This document shows positions 16,801 to 26,412 of a stretch of DNA of 27,649 nucleotides, in pieces; position 1 is the first letter of the stretch; every line of letters begins with the position of its first letter. This DNA is from Mesotaenium endlicherianum. Taxonomy: Eukaryota; Streptophyta; Zygnematophyceae; Zygnematales; Mesotaeniaceae. Under the pieces are notes generated by a model. That model was not told where the DNA came from, searched no databases, and saw only the letters and a program-made list of their open reading frames with translations. Both the position numbers and the translations under genes were made by a program. The stretch is taken from NCBI GenBank assembly GCA_009602735.1, contig WELA01007430.1, positions 136,479-164,127 on the forward strand, given 5' to 3'.

Positions 16801-19800
16801 GGTCGGGAGCGGGTGAAATGAGAGGGGTGGATGGTAAGGTGGGGCCGGTAAGCTGTGGTGGAACGGGTATTCAGTGAGGGGGAGGGGGATAAGGGTAGAG
16901 AAGGGCGAGGGGTGAGGGAGAGCGTGAGCGCGACTCTCCCTCCTCCACTGCATAGTGCGGTGACACTCCCTCTCTCTTCCACCTCCCTCCTGCCCGCCCG
17001 CTCTCCCGCCCTCTCTCCCATATTCTCTCTCACCTCTTGGCGTCCGGCAGCGTGGCGAAGGTGAGGAAGCCGAAGCCCTTGCAGACGGGGTCGCGCGTCT
17101 TGGCATCCCCGATAACGCACGGCCGCACGTGCAGCAAGCCGGGCGTGCCCCGCAGCGCTGGCGCCAGGTCGCGCTCCACGTTCTTCTTCTTTGGCATGTT
17201 GGCAATCCACACCTCAAACCCGCTCGGAATCTCGGGGGCTGCCGCCTCAGCACCGCAATCAGGCCACAGCATCGCAAAAGCGAGCCAGCGCACGATGGAG
17301 AGGGAAGGGGAGGGGGGGGGAGGGGGGAGAGAGGGACAGCAGAGGAAGCGGATGCATCGAACAGAGTATGAGGGTTGGCCAGACAGGGAGGGAAAGGAGG
17401 AGGAGGAGGAGGAGATGTGGGGCTGCTAGGACAGCAAGCTTCAAATGCCATACTTTTCATCGAGCTTGGAGCTTTTCTTCAGGGAAAAGGGGGGGGGAGG
17501 GGGGGGCTGCTAGGGCAACGAGCTTCGGATCCCACGTTGTGCTGTCCCGCAGAGGAGAGGCACGCCCGAGAATGTATTTTGTTTTTCGTCATTGCAGCCC
17601 CTCCCTTCCTCCATCGTCCTCGCCCCGCCCCCACTCCTCCTGAGCTACGCACTCCTTCACACGTACACGTCCCCTACTTTATCCTTACCAGCTGCCGTTG
17701 CTAGCCAGCCTCCGACAGAGCGCCAGCAGAGCACCGAAAGGCAGGCAGGCGGAACCCAGCCTCTCGCACCCCCGCCCTGGCAACGGAGCGCACACCCTCC
17801 CTAGCGCACGTGCATGCGCATCGTATGTGCACGCTCTAGCCTCAAGTGAGGACCTCCTTCCATTCAGCGCAACTCCCCTCCTGATCAGGACAGCGCCAGC
17901 TGGGGCACAGGGAGGCAGACGGGGCGCGCGCATGCGCAAATGCAGGCACCCAGCCGTTGATTGCGCTGATCAGGCACACAGGACCAGCAGGCAGCCAAGA
18001 ATTCTTCCCAGCCCAGACCTAGCCCCCCCCAGATTGTTGCAAGCTGCCCAAGGTGCACCTCAGAGGGCCAGCAATGGGCAGCCTGAGCAGCGACGCGAAT
18101 ACAAGCCTTGTATCCTGCTAAGTCACTCCAAACCCTAAATCCTTGACAGAGCCCTGCATGAGAAACCCTGAACGGAAAACCCCCCCTTCACCCCACGTTT
18201 GCAAGCTGCCAACCATGTGGCATTTGCCCATAGTAGCAACAGCAGCAGGAGCAAGAAGAAGGGATGGAGCAGCTAGAGCACACAGCCACAGGTGCACAGC
18301 ACCCAGTCGCATGTGCACACGCAAGCGTGCACCGTACCTGGTCGCTTTACAGGGGCTGCCGCCGCGCGGGGGGCCTTGCGGGCCTCCTCCTGCGCCTTCT
18401 TGGCAGCTTCCTGCGCCCTCTTGGTCGCCTCTATCTCCTCCATCAGCTTCTCCTCCACCGTCGTATCGTACTGCTTGGCCCCAAAACCCTGGGGCTTGTT
18501 GTTCAGCCAGTGCCTCATCTCCTGCTCTGACGCAAACGCCACCTCAGCACCGGCCGGCTGCTCCGGCTCGTCGTCGTCATCTGCCTCGAGCTCCCAGTCA
18601 TCATCGTCGACGCTGCCAGCCCCCCTCCTCTTTGCCCGAGCGACACCTGGCGGCGGGTGCCTTGCTGGCGCACTCCTGGCATGGTCCTGCTGTAGGAGGA
18701 GCTGCCTCCTGCCGCTCTGTTGTGCAGAGAGAGAGAGACAGAGAGAGAAGGGTTTACGTTGTCTGTCTATTACACGTTGGTAAGGCACACGTGTCTCTCT
18801 TTGTCTTCATGGCGCACTCTAAGAGTGACGAAAGGTATGTGACGCAGACAACATGCAGCAATTCACAGGCTCATAACAAGTGCAGAGGTGAGAGGATCGA
18901 CTATCACTACTCGAAGAGCGTATCAACTCCACCAGAGGGAGCATGCGTGCTGAAGTTCTTCAGATCATCAATGGGAGCAAAGTGACACCCTTTTCTTGTT
19001 TGTCAGTGTGACTATGACTAACAACACATCTGTAATGCAGGCTGCAAGTCGTCGGCTACGAAGCTATTCAGCAGCAATTCAAGAGTGTTCTGAATACCCA
19101 GGAAGCGCCCTTCAGCTGCAAGTACTACTCCATATGAGTTTCTCAAAAGCTTGCCACGTGGGAGGGGGCTTGCACGAAGGCGTCGGTTTCTGGCAGGCAG
19201 AAGCACTAAGCTTCTACAGCAATATGTCCAATAATGAGAAAACATAAAGAAGAGTGCAGCCACTCTGTGAATAAGGACCAGCTCTGACATGAAAAGGGCT
19301 CCTCGGGGAAAGTAACAAACTCAGAAACTGTATCAGAGACACAATATGCTGACGTAATTGTTCACATGGCAGTCCATAGGACAATGCCTTCAAGCAGCTG
19401 AACATACAAACCTTCAAAAAGTGAGCCTCCTTGCAACAATTGATGCTTGACAAGCTCTACAACCCTCACAGCGTGTAGTGTAACCGAGAGTGGATGAAAA
19501 CGAGAACAGTGCTCCACGGCTTGGACCAATGCAGAAGCAATTACACCCACGCTGACAACAGCAGCTAACTGCTCCATGCAGAAGCAAGGCAGTGAGTGTT
19601 TGATCATAACGTCCAGAGGCGGGAGAAGTCATGTGCTTTAGACTAAGCCACACTACTACGTGGTGCAGTCTTGGAGACAAGTGTACCTTAGCGTCAAAGG
19701 AAGATACTGAAGCTCGTAGGGCTGTCAATGGGGAGGAAGCATGACGTCTATTGAAACAAAAGACAACCTTTCCGCCAGGCCCAGTGCTATTTGGAAGAAA

Positions 19801-19869
19801 ACCTTCCTTGGCCCTATATCCAACATCCACGATAGCGAAGGGGCTAGCTTTAGAGAGCAAGGCTGACAT
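13809..19869 (-). CDS. Plastid-targeted single-RRM RNA-binding protein, RBD1-like (four exons)
   Basis: Minus-strand exons: 19869-19687 (phase 0, AAG|GTACAC), 18716-18338 (phase 1, CAG|GTACGG), 17238-17034 (phase 2, AG|GTGAGA) and 15555-13809. All joins are GT-AG and keep frame; about 837 aa. Start ATG 19869. Residues 1-61 are Ser/Ala/Arg-rich with few acidic residues, like a chloroplast transit peptide. Next come an acidic stretch, MRHWLNNKPQGFG and VEEKLMEEIE. One RRM spans exons 3-4: RNP2-like VWIANM, PKKKNVERDL, RNP1-like KGFGFLTF, then FVERFQGRKIKYGKVEKPL. The layout (GFG..YDT.VE.KL helix, then PKK.N..RDL RRM) recalls Arabidopsis RBD1 (At1g70200), a plastid 23S rRNA-binding protein; this is from memory and tentative. 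Exon 4 is unusually long: a coiled Glu/Asp-rich region, WDTLEDDDDFELD and a basic KKGPKKAAPKRK. The last ~120 residues look non-coding and may hide a last intron (pyrimidine tract plus AG near 14047). Confidence 0.72.
15556..17033 (-). other. Large intron 3 of the RRM gene
   Basis: The intron is 1478 nt. It splits the RRM between DAKR and FVERF with a phase-2 join. It contains no RNA gene or transposon that I can recognise. Introns 1 (18717-19686, 970 nt) and 2 (17239-18337, 1099 nt) are similar; intron 1 ends in a long CT-rich tract (minus strand 18750-18722) before CAACAG. Parts of introns 2 and 3 are strongly purine/pyrimidine-asymmetric, for example 16855-17035 and 17296-17420. Confidence 0.6.
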
Positions 19870-20103
19870 GATTGTCGAACGACACAACAACTATCGTTTT
19901 ACTTCTTGTTAGCTCAATATTTTGGACATGAGGACAAGGCTATTCATGCACCCGCTGAAAAGTTCAGCTGCCAGGGGGCTTCACAGGTAGAAATGTGAGC
20001 TTGAAGACGGCCACAGCTTGCGGATGAAAGCGTTAGCTGCCCACATGCAGGTGACAGCAGCATCTAGCTGTGGGCGCAGCAGCTTTTTAAAAAGAAGGAT
20101 CGC

Positions 20104-20208
20104 TCGCACCAGTTCGCATCTCTTCGCACCTGCTCGCACAAGATCGCATGGTCTTCACAAAAGAAGTTGCATATTCTGGCTTATCCCAGCTTATCCCAGC
20201 TTATACGC
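20104..20208 (+). repeat. Two 10-bp-period motif arrays (TCGCA x5, GCTTAT x3)
   Basis: TCGCAY occurs at 20104, 20114, 20124, 20134 and 20144, exactly every 10 bp with variable bases between. GCTTAT occurs at 20179, 20189 and 20199 with GCTTATCCCA repeated. In the first array the spacers differ, so it is a phased motif array more than a simple copied repeat. Confidence 0.85.
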
Positions 20209-20416
20209 GCCATCTTTATTATGCTGCACGACCATGCACGAATGTCGACTGCGTGCGATTGTGTAGGCCGTATAGCCCCTTATTCCTTTTTGACTAATTA
20301 GTGATTAAGTAATAATGCCCTTTTTACTTTCTTATTCCGGTTTCATTCATTTTTATTTTGACATATTTGAAGCTTTCAAGAAATTTGACACCATCGCAGC
20401 TAAGCCAAGCAGCAGC

Positions 20417-20607
20417 GTGCCATGCAGTGCCATGCAGCAAGACTGAGCTGAGCTGGGCTGAGCTGGACATCTGACTCACATAAGTACGAAGGGCAAAAGC
20501 AGCGTACGACCAGCGTACGACGCATTATGGCGCACTACGACTGCCTACGACGCAATTGCCAACCCGAGCTGGCTTCACTACCAAGTAAGCACCCAACAGG
20601 CTACGAC
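20417..20607 (+). repeat. Further roughly 10-bp-phased motifs (GTGCCATGCA, GAGCTG, TACGA)
   Basis: GTGCCATGCA is repeated at 20417 and 20427. GAGCTG starts at 20445, 20450 and 20460. TACGA starts at 20485, 20505, 20516, 20536, 20546 and 20602; the first five are spaced 20, 11, 20 and 10 bp. Most spacings are near-multiples of one DNA turn. Confidence 0.75.
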
Positions 20608-20789
20608 GGAATGAGAAATAGCTTCACGAAATTGCAAGACTCGTGTATATGCATCGGAAGAAGCATGGGATTGGCTACTCATGCGTCAAATAAACATGTA
20701 AATTGACAGAAACGCCTTCATATTTTGCGAGAGATGTCTTCAAAAGACTGCACATACCTTAATAGCTGCGCTCCAGTGGATTCTGTTGG

Positions 20790-21007
20790 ATGGAAGCACT
20801 GACGTATTTGCGTCCAGCTTTAAGTAGAATTGAGGTGTATACAATCTTCAGACATAGTTTCTGCAGTTCAGCCCGCGTGCGACTTTACCCCCTCACCTCA
20901 CGGTGCCAAACCCTCTCAGCAATCTCTGGAGGGATCAAAGAAGGACAAGGACATCTTTTTCCCAGGAAAAGATTGTATCAGTTAAGGTCACTGTCAACCA
21001 CATCAAG
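20790..21007 (+). CDS. Possible 5' coding exon of the CBS gene (organelle presequence)
   Basis: An open frame of 72 codons plus two bases ends at AG|GTGAAA (21007/21008) in phase 2, which fits in frame onto the acceptor at 21224 and gives R-GLSDIGEENIMAK. The encoded stretch is rich in Arg, Ser, Leu and Thr, almost free of acidic residues, and ends LYQLRSLSTTSR, as in a mitochondrial or plastid presequence. The phase match has a one-in-three chance of being accidental, and the ATG context is poor. If real, the CBS protein would be organellar; otherwise this is a 5'UTR exon or not transcribed. Confidence 0.35.
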
Positions 21008-21255
21008 GTGAAACGCTATTTTATATAACCTGAAAATTGTGTACTGTCTGCATTTGTCATGTCTAGTTTCTCATGTTTGTCCTTCTGCATCCTATTTTAG
21101 TTGGGATTCATAAGGAAAGTTCTTCATCTTCCAACTTTTCAGATACGGGGTGTATCGATTGCAGAATTTCGTGGATGGAAAGTGCTGAGGATTGACATTG
21201 CTTAACTCTTATATTCGAATGCAGAGGACTATCAGACATTGGCGAGGAGAATATT

Positions 21256-24200
21256 ATGGCCAAGTTACTTGATGATACCAGAGTCGGTCAACTTGTAGCA
21301 GAAAAGAGCATGATAGTCTCGGTATCAGATACAGCCTCTATTGCAGAAGCCTTGCAGGTGAGTAAATTACGCAGAAGCTGGGATTTACATGCACGTTACT
21401 TTTACATTTAAATATGAGAGATGTAGTATTCTCTCAGGATGAACTTTTCTATGGCCTGGTGTTTAATTTTCAGTCCAGTATATGTCGCATGTTTCCCTTT
21501 TCTTCTGTGGCTAGGACGTATACCGTCACAACCTAGGAAAATTTTGAAATTTGAGAGATTGAATAATACATGCGTAATATGCAAATTACTTAATGGTATA
21601 ATTAGTATGATTGAAGTCAAAGAAGTTGGTTGTTGTCATCACCGCAAATACTGTAAGTGCGACCATGTGAACTAGCGTCAGGTTGGATTCTTTTGGTCAA
21701 GAATGAAGGATTCCACGGCTTCTGTGCATGAAAATTTTAGTGCTCTGCTAAGATCTGTTTACTATGTGAACAAACTATGCTAATTTCCAGGCTTCTGAGT
21801 GTAGTGTAATGAGTCCTGCAACAGTTGAGCAACAATGAGTGTAAACATCGTCGTTATATTACATCCAACAGTCTTGTAAGTGCAACGATGCAGATAGTAT
21901 TTGCATCAGTTTTTGACAACACTTTAATTCGTCAAAGAGTGTGCTTGCTCGAACATAGACTGACCTTGTTCCAGCAGAGACTTCAAAGTGATGTGTCTTT
22001 CAACCTCTTGTGGCTATTATATTTCTAACTCCGATATGGGCCGGGGGAACAGACGATGGTGACGCACAACGTTGCGTGCCTGCCAGTCCTTGCTCCCGCT
22101 GACGAGTGGATGTCTCAGGGAGTATCAGCTCCAGTTCTGGGCAAGTGGCTTCCTCGCCCCCGCGGCTATGACCTGGCTGAAGACGAGGGGCACCACTACA
22201 TAGTAAGCGTCCTCCCATGCTCTTCCGTGAGTTCTTGCAGTTGTTGATTCCGCCTCTGATATCGACTGGCAAGGCTAGCTACGTGGTAGAAACGCTTCTG
22301 TATGTGGCGCACTGTACTAGCTCTTTTTGTTGATTGTCCTCATCATGTTCATTAGTATCGCTTGATGTGCATTTTTTATTCTGTTGTCAGTATGGTAGGG
22401 CTTTGTTTTTAAACTTTGGCATCCCTTCCATATATATGTGTGAAATTGAACTTTGGAGCAGGAAAAAGAGGGCCACAGGCAGTTCCCTCTTCGCGTACAT
22501 TGATTCATTACAACTCAAGTGCTCGTTTGCACACACTCTACCTACCCTGAGCCGCTGCCGCGAGGCCGTACATAGTCAGTCCGAATGAAATTGATTACTT
22601 GGGGTGTCATGAACTCACTCTTCAGAAGCTGCCATGTGTCCATCATTCAACAGGGGTGTGTGACCACTCTGGACTTCCTGATGTATCTTGGAGAGCACGC
22701 CTCCAGATCAGCCCAAGCCGACGCGCAAGGAGAAGGAGGTCAGGAGGAGGACGAGGAGGCGGAGGAGGATGCCCTGCAGCTGCCAGTGACGGCTCTGCTC
22801 GGCAAGCGCAGCGAGGGAGTGTCCTTGCACGTCTTTGCACCCGACTGCCGGTATGGGCCCAGCATATCAACAACCTGAATGGCCTGACTCTAGGCTGTCC
22901 ATAGTTCCTGACATCTCACCGTCCAGTCTTCCTTCCCAGAGTCCGCCCTTGCAGACACTAGCGCTTGGCTCTAGGCCCTAGGCTCCTGGCTCCAGGCTCT
23001 AGGCTCTAGGGCTCTAGGCTCTGGGCTCCAAGTCAGTGGCTCAGGCTTTGTGGGTGTCTTGTCTATCCTTTGCAATTTTTGCAGATTGTTTTGATGATGT
23101 GACGAATGCCTTATTTTGCGCCAGCATCCAGTCTTGGCTGCATCAATGTGCTTGAGCTGGATGTGGCTGTCGTGTTATCACTTTCATTTGCCAGTCACAT
23201 TCGATAATTTGTGGCTTGCTTTTTGCTTGGGCTCTTGCTCGGGCTTGTTAGGTGCAAATATTTGCACCTGCTTTTGGTTGCTAGGGTCTGTGAACCCCCT
23301 CAAGATGGGTGCTCATCTTCCATTTACGTTTCATTAGTTGCTCTTGCTCCCACAGATGCGTACACGTACATGTCCAAGTGTTGTCCTCGGTTTCACATGG
23401 CCTGCACTCGCATATACCTCACCCTCCCCCCCGCCCCCCTCGCCCCCTATTCATTTGTGTCATTATGTATCGCATGGCGGCAGGCTGCGCGATGTGATGG
23501 AGCCATTCAGCGAGGGAATGCACCGCGTCTTCGTGCAATCGGCGCCACGTCATCATCATCCTCCTCCACCTCATCCGCATCCTAATCCCCATTCTCCTGC
23601 TCCACCGCCGACGCCCCCTCCCCTGCCCACGTCCCCAGCCTCAGCCTCGACCTCGTCACAATCTGCCGGCGCCAGGGACGACGAAGCCCCTACGCCCTCA
23701 CCCTCCCCCTCCCCCACTCACACACCTGCATCCACGCCCGCAGCCGCACCCACTTCCGTGTCGGCACCAGCAGCGGCGCCCGCGCCCGCGCATGCGCGTC
23801 CTGAATCCCACCCTGATGAACAGACCCAGCCCGAAGCCGGCAGCCGTCCCCGACAAGAACTTCGACCCGAAGAACAGCCTCAGCCGGAAATGAGCAGCCC
23901 TGCGAATGGAAGCCCCCGCTCCCAACGGCCGCAGTATTGCTTCCTGACGCAGACGGACGTTGTGCGCTTCCTGGTGGAGCACGCGGACGATCTGGGCCCT
24001 CAGATGCGTCGGCCCGTGCTCCACCTGGGGCTCGTGGAGCCCCACCACCCCCCGTTTGCCGTCTGTGGGGACACTGAGGTCCTGGAGACAGTGCGTCTCA
24101 TGAGGATGACTGGGAAGCTGAGGACGGTGGCTGTCGTTGCACCTCCCACTGAGGGCGCGGTGGACGTGGTGGAGGGGGGGGGGTGGGGGGTGGACTGTGC

Positions 24201-25113
24201 GCCTGGGACGGGGCCTGGGTCAGCCGGCAGCAGTGAGGGCAGGTGGGGGAGGAGGCGAGGGAGGGGGAGTCGAGGGAAGAGCCTGAAGAAGAACTGCATG
24301 GGTTGGACGATGGGCGGGAAGCTGCTGGGAAGTTTTGCGGCTGACGACTTGCGGGGGCTGGACGCTGACACGCTCCGAAAGCTCCCCAAGATGCGGGTAC
24401 GTGCTGGGACTGAGCGGGTCTGACACCTGTCGTGCAGCAAGGCTTGTGGTACGGTGATGGGTGCGTGCGCGCAGAAGGAGTGTGTGGTTGGGGAAGGGTG
24501 TGTAAGGGTGTGCAAATGTGCGCATAAGCATGTGTTTCTGTGAGTGTGCGCACTCGAGAGTCATTGATGTTGCATGCGGATGTGTGCGTGTGTGAGGGGG
24601 TGCTCGTTCTACAGTTTGCCAAGACAATGCTATATGCAAAGATCTGGACTTTGTGGTGATAAGTTGTGAGATTGGAGCTTGACTTGAGGAAATGAGTCGC
24701 TCATCTGCCAGCCTACATAATGTTCAGAACACGGAAAGTAGGATTCTGGTAGGGCCTAGGCACCGACAGTGCCAGCTGGTTCTTCTCTCAAAGCCTTATA
24801 TTTGGGGGGACCTCTTCACGCCCCAAAGTAGGTTTTGATTGCTTGGGATTGACTGCTGTGGAGAATGTGTGAAACTGATACTGGCGGTTTGTTGTCTCAG
24901 GTCTGGGACTTTCTTAATCATCCCTCCATAGGGAAGGAAGCCAAGCACCCGACAAGCTGTCAGCCATCTGCCACAATCATGGACATCGCCACAACTGCTC
25001 TGGAGGCTGGTGTTCATGGAGTCTGGATAACGGATGAAGATGGTTACCTCGTGGGAAGAGTGAGCATGTCTGACGTAATCAGTGTAGCTCGGAAATGCTG
25101 CTGCTCCTTCTGA
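21256..25113 (+). CDS. CBS-domain protein of the plant CBSX5/6 type, five exons
   Basis: Exons: 21256-21357 (CAG|GTGAGT), 22053-22202 (ATA|GTAAGC), 22654-22850 (CG|GTATGG), 23484-24396 (CGG|GTACGT) and 24901-25113, stop TGA. All joins are GT-AG and frame-consistent; 524 aa. The order matches plant CBSX5/6 proteins with two CBS pairs: VGQLVAEK...SIAEALQ, THNVACLPVL, TTLDFLMYL; LPVTALLG...LRDVMEPFSEGMHRVFVQ; QYCFLTQTDVVRFLV; FAVCGDTEVLETVRLMRMTGKLRTVAVV; and C-terminal ATIMDIATTALEAGVHGVWITDEDGYLVGRVSMSDVISV. CBS pairs bind adenine nucleotides; the job of this subgroup is poorly known. Two insertions stand out: a Pro/His/Ala-rich stretch at about residues 168-298, and a Gly/Arg-rich stretch at about 375-425 before SFAADDLRGL. 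They could be lineage-specific loops or retained intron sequence. The start ATG matches the usual N-terminus; an upstream exon (20790-21007) could add a presequence. Confidence 0.85.
22963..23029 (+). repeat. Degenerate GGCTCTA tandem repeats in CBS-gene intron 3
   Basis: GGCTCTAGG, GGCTCC and GGGCTCTAGG variants follow each other with a 7-8 bp period within the intron 22851-23483. It looks like a minisatellite; no function can be read. Confidence 0.7.
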
Positions 25114-25752
25114 CGAGCCCTGCCTTGGAGAGTGGTTTTTGATTCACAAGTGGCAAAACGTGCAGGAGAAATCTGCTGCCATCTGTAAATATAGGGTCCA
25201 ATTAGTGCATGATTTTGGCGACCTGTCGGTGGACTGCCATGGCTATCCTGACAGCTCGAATGCATCAGATCTGTACAGACTAGGTCGTGGTTTTGGCATA
25301 TCATGGGGAGCTGATGCCATGAGATAATTTCTCTTATCGTGGCATTCTATTTATAAGAAAGCTCAATGGAAGCAGTAGAAAACTTTTCGCTCGCACGTAG
25401 ATATGCCATGCGTAGCAACTCTTCCTGACAGCAGCTGCTGGTTATAGATTTGAACCATCCAGCAGCGTGTGTTAACGTCGTGTGTCACTATACCATAAAA
25501 GGACTCCTTTAATTGTCACCCGAGATCCTTATCGTTTGAAAATTTGCAAGACTCGTATGTGTATTTACGTTTCAACCCTTGATTGGAAGCCGCTCAAGTA
25601 ATATGGACCTCGCGAAGTTCGGGAATGTCGATTTCTCGATGGTAACATGCTTGTTGGATACGAAGTTGAAAGTAAAGAATGTCGAGCTATGATCGAACTG
25701 GGTTCAGTGGGTCTAAGCACCCTCGGAACGTTAATCATCACATGACGCAACC
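25114..25752. other. Spacer between CBS gene and hydrolase gene
   Basis: This holds the 3' untranslated region of the CBS gene and the promoter of the hydrolase gene. TGTAAAT at about 25185, the TGTAA-type poly(A) signal common in green algae, is the only candidate end signal noticed. No coding or RNA gene is seen. Confidence 0.4.
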
Positions 25753-26412
25753 ATGTCGGCTTGTTTGCACTCTCAGGTCTTCCTTCCATCAGCATTGTTT
25801 CATCAGCACTCGACTTCGTTGGGATCGAAGTCAACGGTAGCTCCACAAACATGCGTGACTCTACCTGCATACAAGAGTGGCAAGCAATCACTTGCAACAA
25901 ATAGCACCTGCTTAACGAAGTACCGTTGTTCGTCCAAAACTTCACATGGATGGGCTCTACTTCAGAGGCCCTCGACCAAAACGAGCTGGCACGGAGCAGC
26001 TGGCCAGCATTTGATCTGCAGATGCAATGCCAACTCTCCTGCCACTACTGCTGCCACGTCACATGCTTCTGCCTCTCCAAGACTTGACGCTCAGAATATC
26101 TTCAAGCACCAGCTCCCCTCTGGCTTGAGCTTGGAAGTCATAGAGCAGAAGCCTCTTCAAGAGGGAGGTGCTGCAAACGATTCAGGAGCTACAAGAGGAG
26201 AGAAAGCCCCGCTGGTGTTCGTCCATGGCAGCTACCATGCAGCATGGTGCTATGCTGAGCACTGGCTGCCATTCTTCAGCTCCCTGGGGCACCACTGCTT
26301 CTCTGTCAGCCTTCTCGGCCAGGCAAGAGGAGCTGCCAACGACCAGAGCTTCCCATCCTCTGCTTGTGATGCTTTGACCATAGCATTGGTGGGAACAGCC
26401 TGGCCAGAGTGA
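25753..26412 (+). CDS. N-terminal exon of a plastid-type alpha/beta-hydrolase
   Basis: The ATG at 25753 has a good context (ACC before it) and opens an N-terminal region of about 110 residues rich in Ser, Thr and Ala, low in acidic residues, consistent with a chloroplast transit peptide. The fold starts with HQLPSGLSLEVIEQ, then PLVFVHGSYHAAWCYAEHWLPFFSSLGHHCFSVSLLGQ: strand beta-3 with the oxyanion HG, then the beta-4 strand. Plant alpha/beta-hydrolases such as At5g38360 share this HGSYHAAWCW..WLPFF...SLLGQGES pattern. After LLGQ (26322) the frame no longer resembles the family and stops at 26410-26412, so an intron probably starts at CAG|GCAAGA (a GC donor at 26323) with later exons further right or beyond the window. 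The nucleophile elbow and catalytic His are not in the readable part. Substrate unknown. Confidence 0.68.
   Translation: MSACLHSQVFLPSALFHQHSTSLGSKSTVAPQTCVTLPAYKSGKQSLATNSTCLTKYRCSSKTSHGWALLQRPSTKTSWHGAAGQHLICRCNANSPATTAATSHASASPRLDAQNIFKHQLPSGLSLEVIEQKPLQEGGAANDSGATRGEKAPLVFVHGSYHAAWCYAEHWLPFFSSLGHHCFSVSLLGQARGAANDQSFPSSACDALTIALVGTAWPE

Larger units (their letters stand above)
19870..20789. promoter_or_regulatory. Shared upstream region of the divergent RRM and CBS genes
   Basis: The minus-strand RRM gene starts at 19869 and the plus-strand CBS gene reads away on the other side, so this stretch should contain both promoters. No coding sequence is supported. It carries several different short motif arrays with spacings of about 10 bp (listed separately). 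No clear TATA box can be tied to either start. Confidence 0.5.

Noticed and set aside
18790..19690. Several short frames on both strands between RRM exons 1 and 2
   Set aside because: They lie inside intron 1 of the phase-consistent gene model and show no domain.
20104..20208. CRISPR-like array
   Set aside because: Repeats are 5-10 bp with 10-bp period, there are no spacers of CRISPR length, and the sequence is eukaryotic nuclear DNA.
23338..23483. Extension of CBS-gene exon 4 upstream from an ATG at 23338
   Set aside because: The acceptor at 23483 joins in frame to the previous exon and the upstream part has no CBS similarity.
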